From Planctomycetota bacterium (GTDB taxonomy: Bacteria > Planctomycetota > B15-G4), in NCBI GenBank assembly GCA_029259715.1, contig JAJDEP010000019.1, positions 372,001-436,000 of the forward strand: a DNA stretch of 64,000 nt. The letters run 5' to 3'. The notes below the pieces were generated by a model, which was not told the DNA's origin, ran no database searches, and saw nothing but the letters and a program-made list of their open reading frames with translations. Below, piece by piece: positions 8,821 through 16,417 of this stretch. A program made the translations under genes and the position numbers. Numbering within the stretch: position 1 is the stretch's first letter; the number at the start of each line of letters is the position of its first letter.

Positions 8821-10869
8821 CTAGGGCCGGCTCGGGCTCACCGCGCTGTAGGTCCCGGCATCCAGGAAGGCTGCCGCCGACTGCAACACGCCCTTGGCCG
8901 CGCGGGCATCGGCGGCGTGCGCCGGCGTCATGTCGGCCGCCTGCCAGTCGCCGTCACGCCAGACCTGCGCGGCGTCGGCCCCCTCGGGGTCGAGCAAGGT
9001 CAGCCGCGAGCCGCTCACGATGCCGTAGCGATGCTTGCGGTAGATCATGGGCGCCCAGCCCTCGACGGGCGCCTGTCCCGCGTCCTGCGCCTGCAGCGCC
9101 GGGCCCAGGTCGTGGCCGAAGAACGTCGTGCGGTGCTCGCCACCCAGGATGCCCAGCACCGTGGGCGACAGGTCGAGCTGGCTCGTCACGCCCCCGTAGC
9201 GCCGGGGCTCCAGGTGCGCGGGCGCATAGAAGATCGCCGGCACGCGGTATTCCTCCACCGGCACGGTCAGACGGCCGCGCAAGTGCACGCCGTGATCACC
9301 CACGAAGACGAACAGCGTGTCGTCGAACCAGGGCTCCTCGCGGGCGGCGTCCATCAGGTTGCCCACCGCCGAGTCGGCGTACAGGAAGGTGTTCAGCTCC
9401 TCGTACTCGAAGCCCTTGGGCACGGCGATGTCCGTGGGCAGCTCCTCGATGTGCCCGTCGGGGTACTCCCACGGCGAGTGCAACGAGATCGACAGCGCCG
9501 TGACGAGGAAGGGTCTGCCGGCGTCGTGATAGTCCCGCGCCTCGGTGATCACCCGGCGGTAGATGTCGTCGTCGCACACACCCCAACTGCCGACGAACTC
9601 CGGCGACTCGAAGTCGGGCTCCTCGATGAAGCGGTCGTAGCCGTTGCCGAGGAAGAAGCCCTGCATGTGGTCGAACTCGCCCTGGCCGCCGTAGACGAAC
9701 GTCGTGGCGTAGCCTTTGCGGCCGAGGACGGTTGCGAGCGTGTCGAAGCCGAGCTGCCCCTTGGGCCGCTTGACCGCGGCGATCCCCGGCTGCGGCGGAA
9801 ACGAACTCAGCGTGGCCTCGAGCCCCTGCACCGTGCGCTCGCCGGTGGCGTAACAGCGCGTGAGGGCCAGCCCCTCGTTGGCGAGGGCATCGAGCTGCGG
9901 CGAGAGCGACAGCTCGCCGCCGAGGTGGCCGATGAGCCGACCCGTGTAGCTCTCGAGCACGATGAAGACCACGTTCTGCGGGTGGGAGACAGCGTCGACG
10001 CCTCGCACCGCTCGCACCAGCGGGTTCAGACCGTCGGCGACGAAGCGACCGGTGGGCGCCAGGTGCGCGCGGGCCGCGGCCAGCGCGTCGTCATCGTCCA
10101 GCGGGTCGAGGCAGTCCTCGAGCGCGCCGTACGAGCCGGAGCGACGGGCCAGCGCCTCGTAGACCACGTTGAAGAAGCCCGACCCGGCCACCTCGTTGGC
10201 CAACCGGTTGCTCGAGAAGGCGGCGGCGCTGGGGTTGAGCGGTCGATGGTCGAGGGTCCCGCGCTGGACGATGGCCGTGATCACCAGCACGGCCACCATG
10301 CTCACCTGATCCACCCACGACGAATCAGCCGCGCGAGCCGGGCCTGCCGTGGAAGCCGGGCCTGCCGTGCGAGCCGGGCCCGGCGAGCGAGCCGGGAGCG
10401 GGACGAGGCGGCACAGCGCCCAGGTCGCCGCCGCCGCCATGAGCAGCGTGCCCACGGCGATACCGAAGACCGGATAGCTGGCCATGATGGTCTCGACCAC
10501 CTCCGTGTCGGCGCCATGGTCGAGCACCAGGTAGTTCGGCTTGAAGTCGTAAAACGAGAAGAACTGCAGGCCGCACAGCTCCACCGCGACGAGGGTGGTG
10601 AACAGCAGGCCGGCGTAGACCCGGGCCGCCACGAGGGTGCCCCGCAGCCAACGGCGCGGGATGAGCAGCAGCGCGAAGCACGTCGGCAGCGTGAGGGCCC
10701 CCGCGACGACGCCATCGAGGCGCAGCCCGGTCCAGAACATGGTGGCCGTGCCGCCGGCGCCGAGATCGGAGAGCTCGGCCTGCCGCCCCGCCCACAGCCA
10801 CACCCGGAAGAGCGTGGGCAGACACAGGGCCATGGCCAGGAATATGAGCTGGAATCGAGTGCGCTTCAT
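8821..10869 (-). CDS. LTA-synthase-like membrane phosphotransferase (sulfatase fold)
   Basis: A 682-residue protein with about five N-terminal membrane segments (to residue 205) and a large extracellular sulfatase-fold domain from about 295. Family motifs are visible: V-L-E-S-Y (E306, metal), G-E-R-T-V-Q-G-L-E (T346, the catalytic threonine equivalent), and V-G-D-H-G-V-H (D525, H526, metal). LtaS/MdoB-type enzymes move phosphoglycerol or similar head groups onto envelope glycans. Substrate is unknown here, and a classical Gram-positive LTA role is unlikely. An A-G-P-A-(R/S) linker repeat at about 163-182 lies between the fourth and fifth membrane segments. It is convergent with the aminopeptidase gene. 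Confidence 0.8.
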   Translation of the reverse strand: MKRTRFQLIFLAMALCLPTLFRVWLWAGRQAELSDLGAGGTATMFWTGLRLDGVVAGALTLPTCFALLLIPRRWLRGTLVAARVYAGLLFTTLVAVELCGLQFFSFYDFKPNYLVLDHGADTEVVETIMASYPVFGIAVGTLLMAAAATWALCRLVPLPARSPGPARTAGPASTAGPARAADSSWVDQVSMVAVLVITAIVQRGTLDHRPLNPSAAAFSSNRLANEVAGSGFFNVVYEALARRSGSYGALEDCLDPLDDDDALAAARAHLAPTGRFVADGLNPLVRAVRGVDAVSHPQNVVFIVLESYTGRLIGHLGGELSLSPQLDALANEGLALTRCYATGERTVQGLEATLSSFPPQPGIAAVKRPKGQLGFDTLATVLGRKGYATTFVYGGQGEFDHMQGFFLGNGYDRFIEEPDFESPEFVGSWGVCDDDIYRRVITEARDYHDAGRPFLVTALSISLHSPWEYPDGHIEELPTDIAVPKGFEYEELNTFLYADSAVGNLMDAAREEPWFDDTLFVFVGDHGVHLRGRLTVPVEEYRVPAIFYAPAHLEPRRYGGVTSQLDLSPTVLGILGGEHRTTFFGHDLGPALQAQDAGQAPVEGWAPMIYRKHRYGIVSGSRLTLLDPEGADAAQVWRDGDWQAADMTPAHAADARAAKGVLQSAAAFLDAGTYSAVSPSRP

Positions 10870-11068
10870 CTGCTCTTCGCCATTGCCGTCGACGTCGCCG
10901 TGAACCAGAGGATGCTAGGCAAGCCGCCGGACCGACCCCATGACGAAATCGCCATGGCGGCTCGGGTCGCGAAGGCCGATGTCACCCGCCCGTCCTCGGG
11001 AATGGCCCTCAGGAACGCCCCCGCGAATGGGCGCCCGGGGCGCCTTGTGCCGGTGATCCCCGCTCCGG

Positions 11069-11074
11069 TAGATT
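11069..11074 (+). promoter_or_regulatory. possible promoter of tRNA-Pro
   Basis: TTGTGC (11045-11050) and TAGATT (11069-11074) are 18 bases apart and end 41 bases before the mature tRNA. The layout matches a sigma-70-type promoter; it is assigned by eye only. Confidence 0.35.
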
Positions 11075-11115
11075 GCCGCACCGCCTTCCGAGGCGGATCC
11101 CCTGTAAATCCCGGT

Positions 11116-11193
11116 CGGGGTGTGGCCCAGCTTGGTTAGGGCGCTTGTCTGGGGGACAAGAGGTCGCTGGTTCGAATCCAGTCACCCCGACCA
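11116..11193 (+). tRNA. tRNA-Pro (anticodon GGG), CCA encoded
   Basis: The full cloverleaf can be drawn: acceptor stem CGGGGTG/CACCCCG, D stem GCCC/GGGC, anticodon stem CTTGT/ACAAG with loop CTGGGGG (GGG at 11151-11153), T arm GCTGG-TTCGAAT-CCAGT, discriminator A, and a genomically encoded CCA at 11191-11193. The T-loop TTCGAAT is canonical. Its 3' end is repeated at 15808-15818 (see the island entry). Confidence 0.97.
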
Positions 11194-11673
11194 TTGTTAA
11201 CCCAGGCTGAACGCTGGACTTCGGCGTACCTGCCCCTGCCGGGCGGAGCGGCTCTCAAAGCCCGCTGATTCCGTGACCTGCCCCCAAACTGTACCGCCCC
11301 GTTTGTCGGTCCCTGGTCGCTAATGACCATCGCGTCAGCGCCCCCCGCAAGAACCGGGCGCGTCGCCCTCCCGGTCAAGTGCTGAGGATCGTGTCGGCAG
11401 TGGATTCCCCCCCTTTCAGCCATGCACTCGATTTTCCCTCGGCCGCCTGTGATTCGGAGGGTGCGGCGGTGTCTCTCATTTCATGGGACACCGGCTGACA
11501 ACGCGACGGAGACAACCGACTCGGCGTGCCAAGAGCCGTCCAACGTACGAATTGGCCAAGAAGACACTGTTCGATTCATCTCTCGCGCTCGCTGATTCCT
11601 GGGAGTCGTGAGGCGTCAGGATGAAAGAATGAAGCACGACGTCCGGCGAAACGCCCCCTAGGGAGCATGGCTC
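11194..11673. other. 480-base gene-free region after tRNA-Pro
   Basis: No convincing coding frame is seen. At 11274 the sequence TGACCTGCCCCCAAACTG resembles the terminal inverted repeat of some IS3-family elements, but no partner end or transposase was found. The last 100 bases are AT-richer than the rest of the window and should contain the promoter of the three-gene island operon. No -35/-10 pair is clear enough to name. Confidence 0.5.
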
Positions 11674-13551
11674 GTGTCGAAGTCAGCAGTCATCTTGGCC
11701 ACCTTGCTTGCCTTGATCCTGGCGATGCTCATCTGGGCAACCGACCAACCCACGGACTCCGGGCCCAACGACGGTTCAACGCCGGTGGTCGACGTCGGGA
11801 CCCCCGGGGTCCTCATCGGGCTTGATGGTCTTTCGGGAGCCGATGAGCGCGTCCAGTCCATCGCGACCGCTGATGACGCGAGCGGCCCGACCCATGAGCC
11901 CATCGAGAACGATGACGGACGGGTTCGCCTCACAGGCACGGTGCGCTGGCGAGGCGACGCCCCGGCCGTGGGCGTGATCGTCGAGATCGTCGAGTCTTCC
12001 ACCGTTGCAGGATTCTCTCGCTCGCTGAGAGGGCCGTTGTCGGGCAGCAAGCCGTCGCATGAGACCGATGCGGCCGGCACCTTCGTCGCACGGCTCGAGC
12101 CCTCTCGCCCCTACACCCTGCGCTTCAACAGCGACATCCTCGCCCTTCCCGTCGAGAGAGTCGTCGACCTCGGCAGCAAGGACACCGCAGAGGCCTTCAC
12201 GCTCGACCGGCCCTGCACGCTCTTCGTTCATGGCGTGGACGAGGTGTCAGTCACTCACCCTGCCGGCCGCATCGTCGTCACGGAATCGAGTCGCGGCGAT
12301 TTCATCGACTCGGTCGGGTTGTCCGATTGGACGGGTGAGATTGGAGGCCTGCCGATCCAGAGGGCCGTGGACCTGACGCTTCATGTGCCGGGTTTCAGTG
12401 CGGCTGCCCTGGCGCAGAGAGTTGCGATCACGCGACCGTATCAAGAAGTCACTGTGGTCATTCCGCCGCTGATTGCCGAGACACCTGCGACCGGCTGGAG
12501 TTTCCAATGGAGGGTTGCCGACCCTCGTGGCGACACGATCAAGACGAGTCGGTTGTTCAACGCCGGCCTGGCGCTGCCCCATCGTGGACTTGCTGCAACC
12601 ATGGTGGCGCTCGACGGAACATCAGAGGACCGCATCATCGACGTTGGCGTCCAAGAGTGCGCCGGACGAGCGACAACGACGTTGCAGCCGCCGATTACCT
12701 TCTCGCTCTCCCTTGGGGGGATCGAGTTGTCGCGACACTACGTCATGCCCGACGACGACATCGAACTCGTGGTCTCCGAGCCACTTGTGCCCGGTGCATC
12801 ACGCGTGCTCTTCCACACCGTCGGAGCGGAGCAAGCGTCGCTCTTGATCGTCAGCGACCCGCAGCGTCGCAACGCGCTTCCTCTCGCGAGCACTTCGCGA
12901 ACCGAGTATGAGTTCGTGGGGCCTCCGGGGCACTACGGCTACTACGCAGTCTCCACCAAGGGGATCACCGCTGCCGGCACCTTCGAGATCGAGAGCCAGG
13001 TTGACCTCTCCGTTCCGATCGAATTCGACGAGCCGGCCACCGTGATGGGAACGGTCCTGCCCAAGGCCGCGGCAGGGGAGATCATCTCCGTCCAGCTCAT
13101 GCATGACAGCCTGCTCGGGCTGATCCCGGGGAGTGAGCAATCGGTCGATGCGGACGGGGTGTTCGAGTTCAACTCACTGGCTGTCGGTGACTACCGGGTC
13201 ACCGTGAAGAGGCTCTCTGAGGGAGTGACCCACCTGTCCCACGCGAAGCTGGCTCTCAAGGCAGGCATGAACCATTGCGAGATCTTGTCGACCCCTGATG
13301 AAGGCGGTGCGACCGTCCGCATCACCTTGCCCAGCGGCCGCAAAGGTCTGGCCCGGCTTCGCAGCCGGGAATCGGGCGACATCACCCACCTCAGGCTCGC
13401 ACCGTCGATCGTGGTCTCGCTGGCGCCGGGTCGCTACGAGTACCTGGTGTGGGTCTCCGATCCACGTCGCGGGCCGCCAGCGCCTCCTTTGGAGGGTTCG
13501 TTCGACTCGGGTTCTCAACCTGAAGTGCTCATCGAGGTCGACAACAGTTGA
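11674..13551 (+). CDS. membrane-anchored beta-rich protein of the radical SAM operon
   Basis: A 625-residue protein starting at GTG with GGGAG eight bases upstream. One N-terminal hydrophobic helix (residues 4-22) can anchor it or act as a signal. The rest lies outside the membrane and appears to be a chain of beta-sandwich modules. V-R-L-T-G-T-V-R-W-R-G (about 83-93) looks like a carboxypeptidase-regulatory-like module, and a similar module begins near A-T-V-M-G-T-V (about 451). No catalytic motif was recognised. Its stop overlaps the TTG start of the radical SAM gene (TTGA), so the two are translationally coupled. It may bind, display or process the repeat peptide; this is inference from context only. 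Confidence 0.7.
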   Translation: MSKSAVILATLLALILAMLIWATDQPTDSGPNDGSTPVVDVGTPGVLIGLDGLSGADERVQSIATADDASGPTHEPIENDDGRVRLTGTVRWRGDAPAVGVIVEIVESSTVAGFSRSLRGPLSGSKPSHETDAAGTFVARLEPSRPYTLRFNSDILALPVERVVDLGSKDTAEAFTLDRPCTLFVHGVDEVSVTHPAGRIVVTESSRGDFIDSVGLSDWTGEIGGLPIQRAVDLTLHVPGFSAAALAQRVAITRPYQEVTVVIPPLIAETPATGWSFQWRVADPRGDTIKTSRLFNAGLALPHRGLAATMVALDGTSEDRIIDVGVQECAGRATTTLQPPITFSLSLGGIELSRHYVMPDDDIELVVSEPLVPGASRVLFHTVGAEQASLLIVSDPQRRNALPLASTSRTEYEFVGPPGHYGYYAVSTKGITAAGTFEIESQVDLSVPIEFDEPATVMGTVLPKAAAGEIISVQLMHDSLLGLIPGSEQSVDADGVFEFNSLAVGDYRVTVKRLSEGVTHLSHAKLALKAGMNHCEILSTPDEGGATVRITLPSGRKGLARLRSRESGDITHLRLAPSIVVSLAPGRYEYLVWVSDPRRGPPAPPLEGSFDSGSQPEVLIEVDNS

Positions 13552-15116
13552 CCTTTGCAGTCGCCACGTCGTCCTGCCTGGCGAACGCTCACGCTGAGAA
13601 ACGACCGCGCTTCCACGTGTATCGATTCGCCGAAGACCGCGTGCTGTGGGACGTACGGTCGAGCCAAGCGGCATTCCTGGCGTCTGAACCAGCATTCGAG
13701 CTCTTGTCTTCGATCGAGAGTGGAGTTCCGCTTGCAGACTGCGTGGTTGCTCTCTCGCACAAGTACGGCAATCACGCGATTCAATCGGCACTGAGCGAGC
13801 TGGAGACACTCGAGGCGAAGGCCGGGTTCTTCACGCTCGAAGGGACAGATGAAGTCGGCACGGGAGAGCGGTTCGTCAGCGCACTCGACTCTCATCATCC
13901 GCGAACACTGATGCTCCTCATCGAGCGGTCGTGCAACTTGGCGTGCACCTATTGCTACGAGGTCAGCAATGACTGGCACCGCCAGGGCGAGCGGATGAGC
14001 CAGGAGCAGGCTCGCATGGCGGTCGATGACCTGGTCGAGCGGTCTGGGAACAGAAAGCAGATCTCGATCACCTTCTTTGGTGGTGAGCCCATGCTCAATT
14101 GGAAGGTGCTCGTCGCCACGACCGAGTATGCACGAGAGGCCGCGCTGCAAGCCGGCAAGACGTGCGCCTTCACTGTGACCACCAACGGCACCATCATGAC
14201 GGAGGACATGGCCCGCTTCCTGGTGGTGAATCAATTCGGGGTCATGCTCTCGATCGATGGGGACAAGGAGTCTCACGATCGATACCGCCGAACGGTCTCT
14301 GGCGGGGGTTCGCACGATTCGGTCGTTGCCAATGCTTCACGGCTGCTGCGGATGCAACGGCAAGCCGGAGTGAAACCGCTGAATCTGCGAGCAACGCTCA
14401 CGCGCGAAAACTCCGACGCGAAGCTCGTGGAGACCTACCTACGCGAGACGTTCCCCGGGGCGCGTGTCACGGTCGGCGGAACCTGGGGCGTCGCGTTTGC
14501 TGACAAGGCGGAAGCGGACATCACGGCGGAACAGACGGCGGAGAGCGCCTCCGATCAGGACCGGCATGTCATTGACCTGCACAGAAAGGCCGTACGAGAT
14601 GGCGGCTGGGAGGACTTCTCGAAATGGCCGTTGGCATTCAGAGGCATCTTCGACGAAGTGCAGAGCTCAGCATTGCCCAGCGAGTCTGTTCCGAAGATCT
14701 GCGGTGTCGGGCGCAACGTCCGCGCAACGACTCCGGACGGCAAGATCTATCCCTGTCACCGGTACGTGGGGATGGAGGCCTTCGAACTCGGAGGAGACGA
14801 GTCGAGTGCCGAGGACATCCGATCCGCGACGAATCGCTACTACGAAAAGGTCTACACATCCTTTGCAAAACACTGTCACTCGTGTTGGGCGCGCTTTCGC
14901 TGCGGTGGACCCTGCGCCTGGACGTTGTCCGACAATGATGGCGAAGTCGTTGGCCCAACCGACGAGTACTGCACCTCGATCAGAGGTGGGCACGAGCGTG
15001 CGATCTGGCTCTACCTGGCCCTCGCGCGGGACACACCTGAGTTCTTCGGTGAGTTGATCGGGCAGCCGGCTGGAAGTGTCGGTGAACTTTGCGCATCTGA
15101 CCCTGAGCTTGAATAG
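13548..15116 (+). CDS. radical SAM/SPASM peptide maturase
   Basis: A 522-residue enzyme. The radical SAM cluster motif is C129-N-L-A-C133-T-Y-C136, followed by F-F-G-G-E-P (176-181). The C-terminal SPASM domain has the full seven-cysteine pattern for two auxiliary Fe-S clusters: C385, C403, C443-x2-C446-x5-C452-x3-C456-x18-C475. Residues 20-110 (F-H-V-Y-R-F onward) look like the PqqD-like recognition region that such maturases use to bind a leader peptide. SPASM enzymes install thioether, C-C or epimer modifications in ribosomal peptides, or activate sulfatases. A Cys/Asp-rich repeat protein 24 bases downstream makes peptide maturation the likely role. The TTG start overlaps the previous stop; GTG at 13617 is an alternative. 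Confidence 0.88.
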   Translation: MTFAVATSSCLANAHAEKRPRFHVYRFAEDRVLWDVRSSQAAFLASEPAFELLSSIESGVPLADCVVALSHKYGNHAIQSALSELETLEAKAGFFTLEGTDEVGTGERFVSALDSHHPRTLMLLIERSCNLACTYCYEVSNDWHRQGERMSQEQARMAVDDLVERSGNRKQISITFFGGEPMLNWKVLVATTEYAREAALQAGKTCAFTVTTNGTIMTEDMARFLVVNQFGVMLSIDGDKESHDRYRRTVSGGGSHDSVVANASRLLRMQRQAGVKPLNLRATLTRENSDAKLVETYLRETFPGARVTVGGTWGVAFADKAEADITAEQTAESASDQDRHVIDLHRKAVRDGGWEDFSKWPLAFRGIFDEVQSSALPSESVPKICGVGRNVRATTPDGKIYPCHRYVGMEAFELGGDESSAEDIRSATNRYYEKVYTSFAKHCHSCWARFRCGGPCAWTLSDNDGEVVGPTDEYCTSIRGGHERAIWLYLALARDTPEFFGELIGQPAGSVGELCASDPELE

Positions 15117-15140
15117 GGACCGAAGGGAGTGACGGGAGAA

Positions 15141-15794
15141 ATGAATCACAAGCCACATCGGCCTGAGCAGCGTGATCCGAACGAGGATCCAAACCGACGC
15201 AGCGCACTGGGCTGGATGCTCTTGCTGGGAGCGCATGTCACGTTGGTTGGTGCTGGACTGGCAGCGTCGCCTGTGCCGGATGACGCTGGTCAAGGCGGAG
15301 GGACTCCGACTCCAGGAGACTCCAACTGTGGCAAGAAGATCTCCGGCTCCTCGAGCCCTTGGGGCGTCTATCACGCCGACACTGATTGCGGTGGGCGAAC
15401 GGGGTCAGGGATTTCAAAGGACTCTGATTGCGGGACGTCGGATCCGGAAGGAGTGAATGGCCCTCACGCACACATCGACTCTGATTGCAGCACCAACAGC
15501 GGAGCGTGCGCATGCGCTGGGCACCACTCAGATTCCGATTGTGGCAAGGCGAATGCCCTTGGGTCGGCCGTAAAGGATCACGCCTGCGGCAAGTCAAATC
15601 CTGATGGAAGCGTCGATACGGATCAGGATTGCGGACGATATATCGGCCCCTGTGATTTGTCCGATCTGCTCTTGCCAGAGGTGCAAGAAGACAATGACTG
15701 CGGCGTGCTTGCCTATCCGGACGATCCGAACAGCACACTCTCAGATGATGACAACCACGGCATCTGGAGTCCGCTGCCGCCCACTTATCCGTAG
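15141..15794 (+). CDS. DxDCG-repeat secreted protein, candidate RiPP precursor
   Basis: A 217-residue protein from ATG 15141 (GTG 15129 is also possible; AAGGGAG lies at 15123-15129). Residues 1-20 are hydrophilic and end in R-R. Residues 22-42 are hydrophobic and end in G-L-A-A-S, a Sec- or Tat-like signal. The mature part repeats D-x-(D/N)-C-(G/S), with cysteines at 63, 83, 97, 116, 134, 149, 164 and 187, spaced 14 to 23 residues. A ninth copy, D-D-N-H-G (203-207), has lost its cysteine. Extra cysteines are at 123, 125 and 171. The tail is W-S-P-L-P-P-T-Y-P. Repeated Cys/Asp motifs next to a SPASM maturase suggest thioether-type crosslinking (as in ranthipeptides). Calcium binding by the Asp repeats is an alternative. 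No homologue is recognised. Confidence 0.8.
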   Translation: MNHKPHRPEQRDPNEDPNRRSALGWMLLLGAHVTLVGAGLAASPVPDDAGQGGGTPTPGDSNCGKKISGSSSPWGVYHADTDCGGRTGSGISKDSDCGTSDPEGVNGPHAHIDSDCSTNSGACACAGHHSDSDCGKANALGSAVKDHACGKSNPDGSVDTDQDCGRYIGPCDLSDLLLPEVQEDNDCGVLAYPDDPNSTLSDDDNHGIWSPLPPTYP

Positions 15795-15897
15795 GCCAGC
15801 AAAACATTCACCCCGACCTTGACGACCCGCTCAGCATTCAATGGTGTCCGGAATGGGGACGTGCGGCGGCGAACCCTCCGGCCCGCTCCCCGAGTGA

Positions 15898-15903
15898 TAC
15901 AAA
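15898..15903 (+). promoter_or_regulatory. possible -10 box upstream of VOC gene
   Basis: TACAAA sits 39 bases before the ATG at 15943, and a GGAAGAGA Shine-Dalgarno-like stretch lies just before the start codon. No convincing -35 box was seen. Confidence 0.25.
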
Positions 15904-15942
15904 CGAAGGCGTCCAGCGCCCACGCACTCGGAAGAGACCGCC

Positions 15943-16410
15943 ATGAGGATCACCGCACTCCTGCTCATCGCCGCCGTGTGTTCGGCGGCCGGCCTGCTCG
16001 CGAGGGACGACACCCCCCGCCCCACCCGGCAGCCCGAGCCCATCAAGTACGGCGACGAGCTGCTGGTCCAGATCGCCGTGCGCGACCTCGACGCCGCCTG
16101 CACCTTCTACACTGAGGTCATGGGGCTCACGCTCGAGAGCCGCAACGAATCGCTCAAGTGGGCCAAGTTCTTGCTGCCGACCGGGGCCCGCCTCGGCGTG
16201 GGCGAGGCCGAGCGCGTGGAAGGCAGCGGCACCGTCTCCATCAACATCTCGGTGCGGGACATCGAAGCGGCGCGGGCGACCCTTGAGCGGCGCGGCGTCG
16301 TCTTCAAGGGCCCCACCCTCGACATCCCGGGCGTGGTGCGCCTGGCGGACTTCGCCGATCCGGACGGCAACAACATCCGCCTGGCCGGACCTTCGCCCCA
16401 GCGCAAGTAG
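15943..16410 (+). CDS. exported VOC (glyoxalase/dioxygenase superfamily) protein
   Basis: A 155-residue protein with an N-terminal signal-like segment (residues 1-20) followed by one VOC module. The pattern V-R-D-L-D-A-A-C-T-F-Y-T-E-V-M-G-L then G-A-R-L-G-V-G, V-R-D-I-E-A-A and D-P-D-G-N-N-I-R-L is typical of paired beta-alpha-beta-beta-beta units. VOC proteins bind metals or small molecules. The usual metal-binding histidines are not evident, so the activity is unknown. It is the first normal high-GC gene after the island and converges on the sulfatase-fold gene with a 7-base gap. Confidence 0.75.
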   Translation: MRITALLLIAAVCSAAGLLARDDTPRPTRQPEPIKYGDELLVQIAVRDLDAACTFYTEVMGLTLESRNESLKWAKFLLPTGARLGVGEAERVEGSGTVSINISVRDIEAARATLERRGVVFKGPTLDIPGVVRLADFADPDGNNIRLAGPSPQRK

Positions 16411-16417
16411 TCGGGGT

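Larger units (their letters stand above)
11182..15818 (+). mobile_element. putative tRNA-Pro-targeted genomic island (no integrase seen)
   Basis: TCACCCCGACC occurs at 11182-11192 (tRNA-Pro 3' end) and again at 15808-15818. These copies bracket a block whose GC content is clearly lower than its flanks: 31 of 60 bases at 15601-15660, against 42 of 60 at 16021-16080. The block holds only the radical SAM operon. Integration at the 3' end of a tRNA with a direct repeat at the far side is the classic tyrosine-recombinase pattern. No integrase lies between the repeats, so the element would be a remnant or mobilised in trans. An 11-base match could be chance, so confidence is moderate. Confidence 0.5.

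Noticed and set aside
8806..11139. Long plus-strand open frame of 777 codons
   Set aside because: It lies opposite the LTA-synthase-like gene. Its translation is low-complexity and rich in V, H, R and G without motifs, typical of antisense frames in GC-rich DNA.
13548..15116. Radical SAM enzyme as an anaerobic sulfatase-maturing enzyme
   Set aside because: The only sulfatase-fold genes in the window lack the target motif, and the operon partner is a Cys/Asp repeat protein.
15141..15794. Repeat protein as a thrombospondin-3 or dockerin-type calcium protein only
   Set aside because: Asp spacing does not follow the D-x-D-x-D-G-x-x-D loop, and Cys is the most constant residue beside the Asp. 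Calcium binding remains possible but does not explain the adjacent SPASM enzyme.
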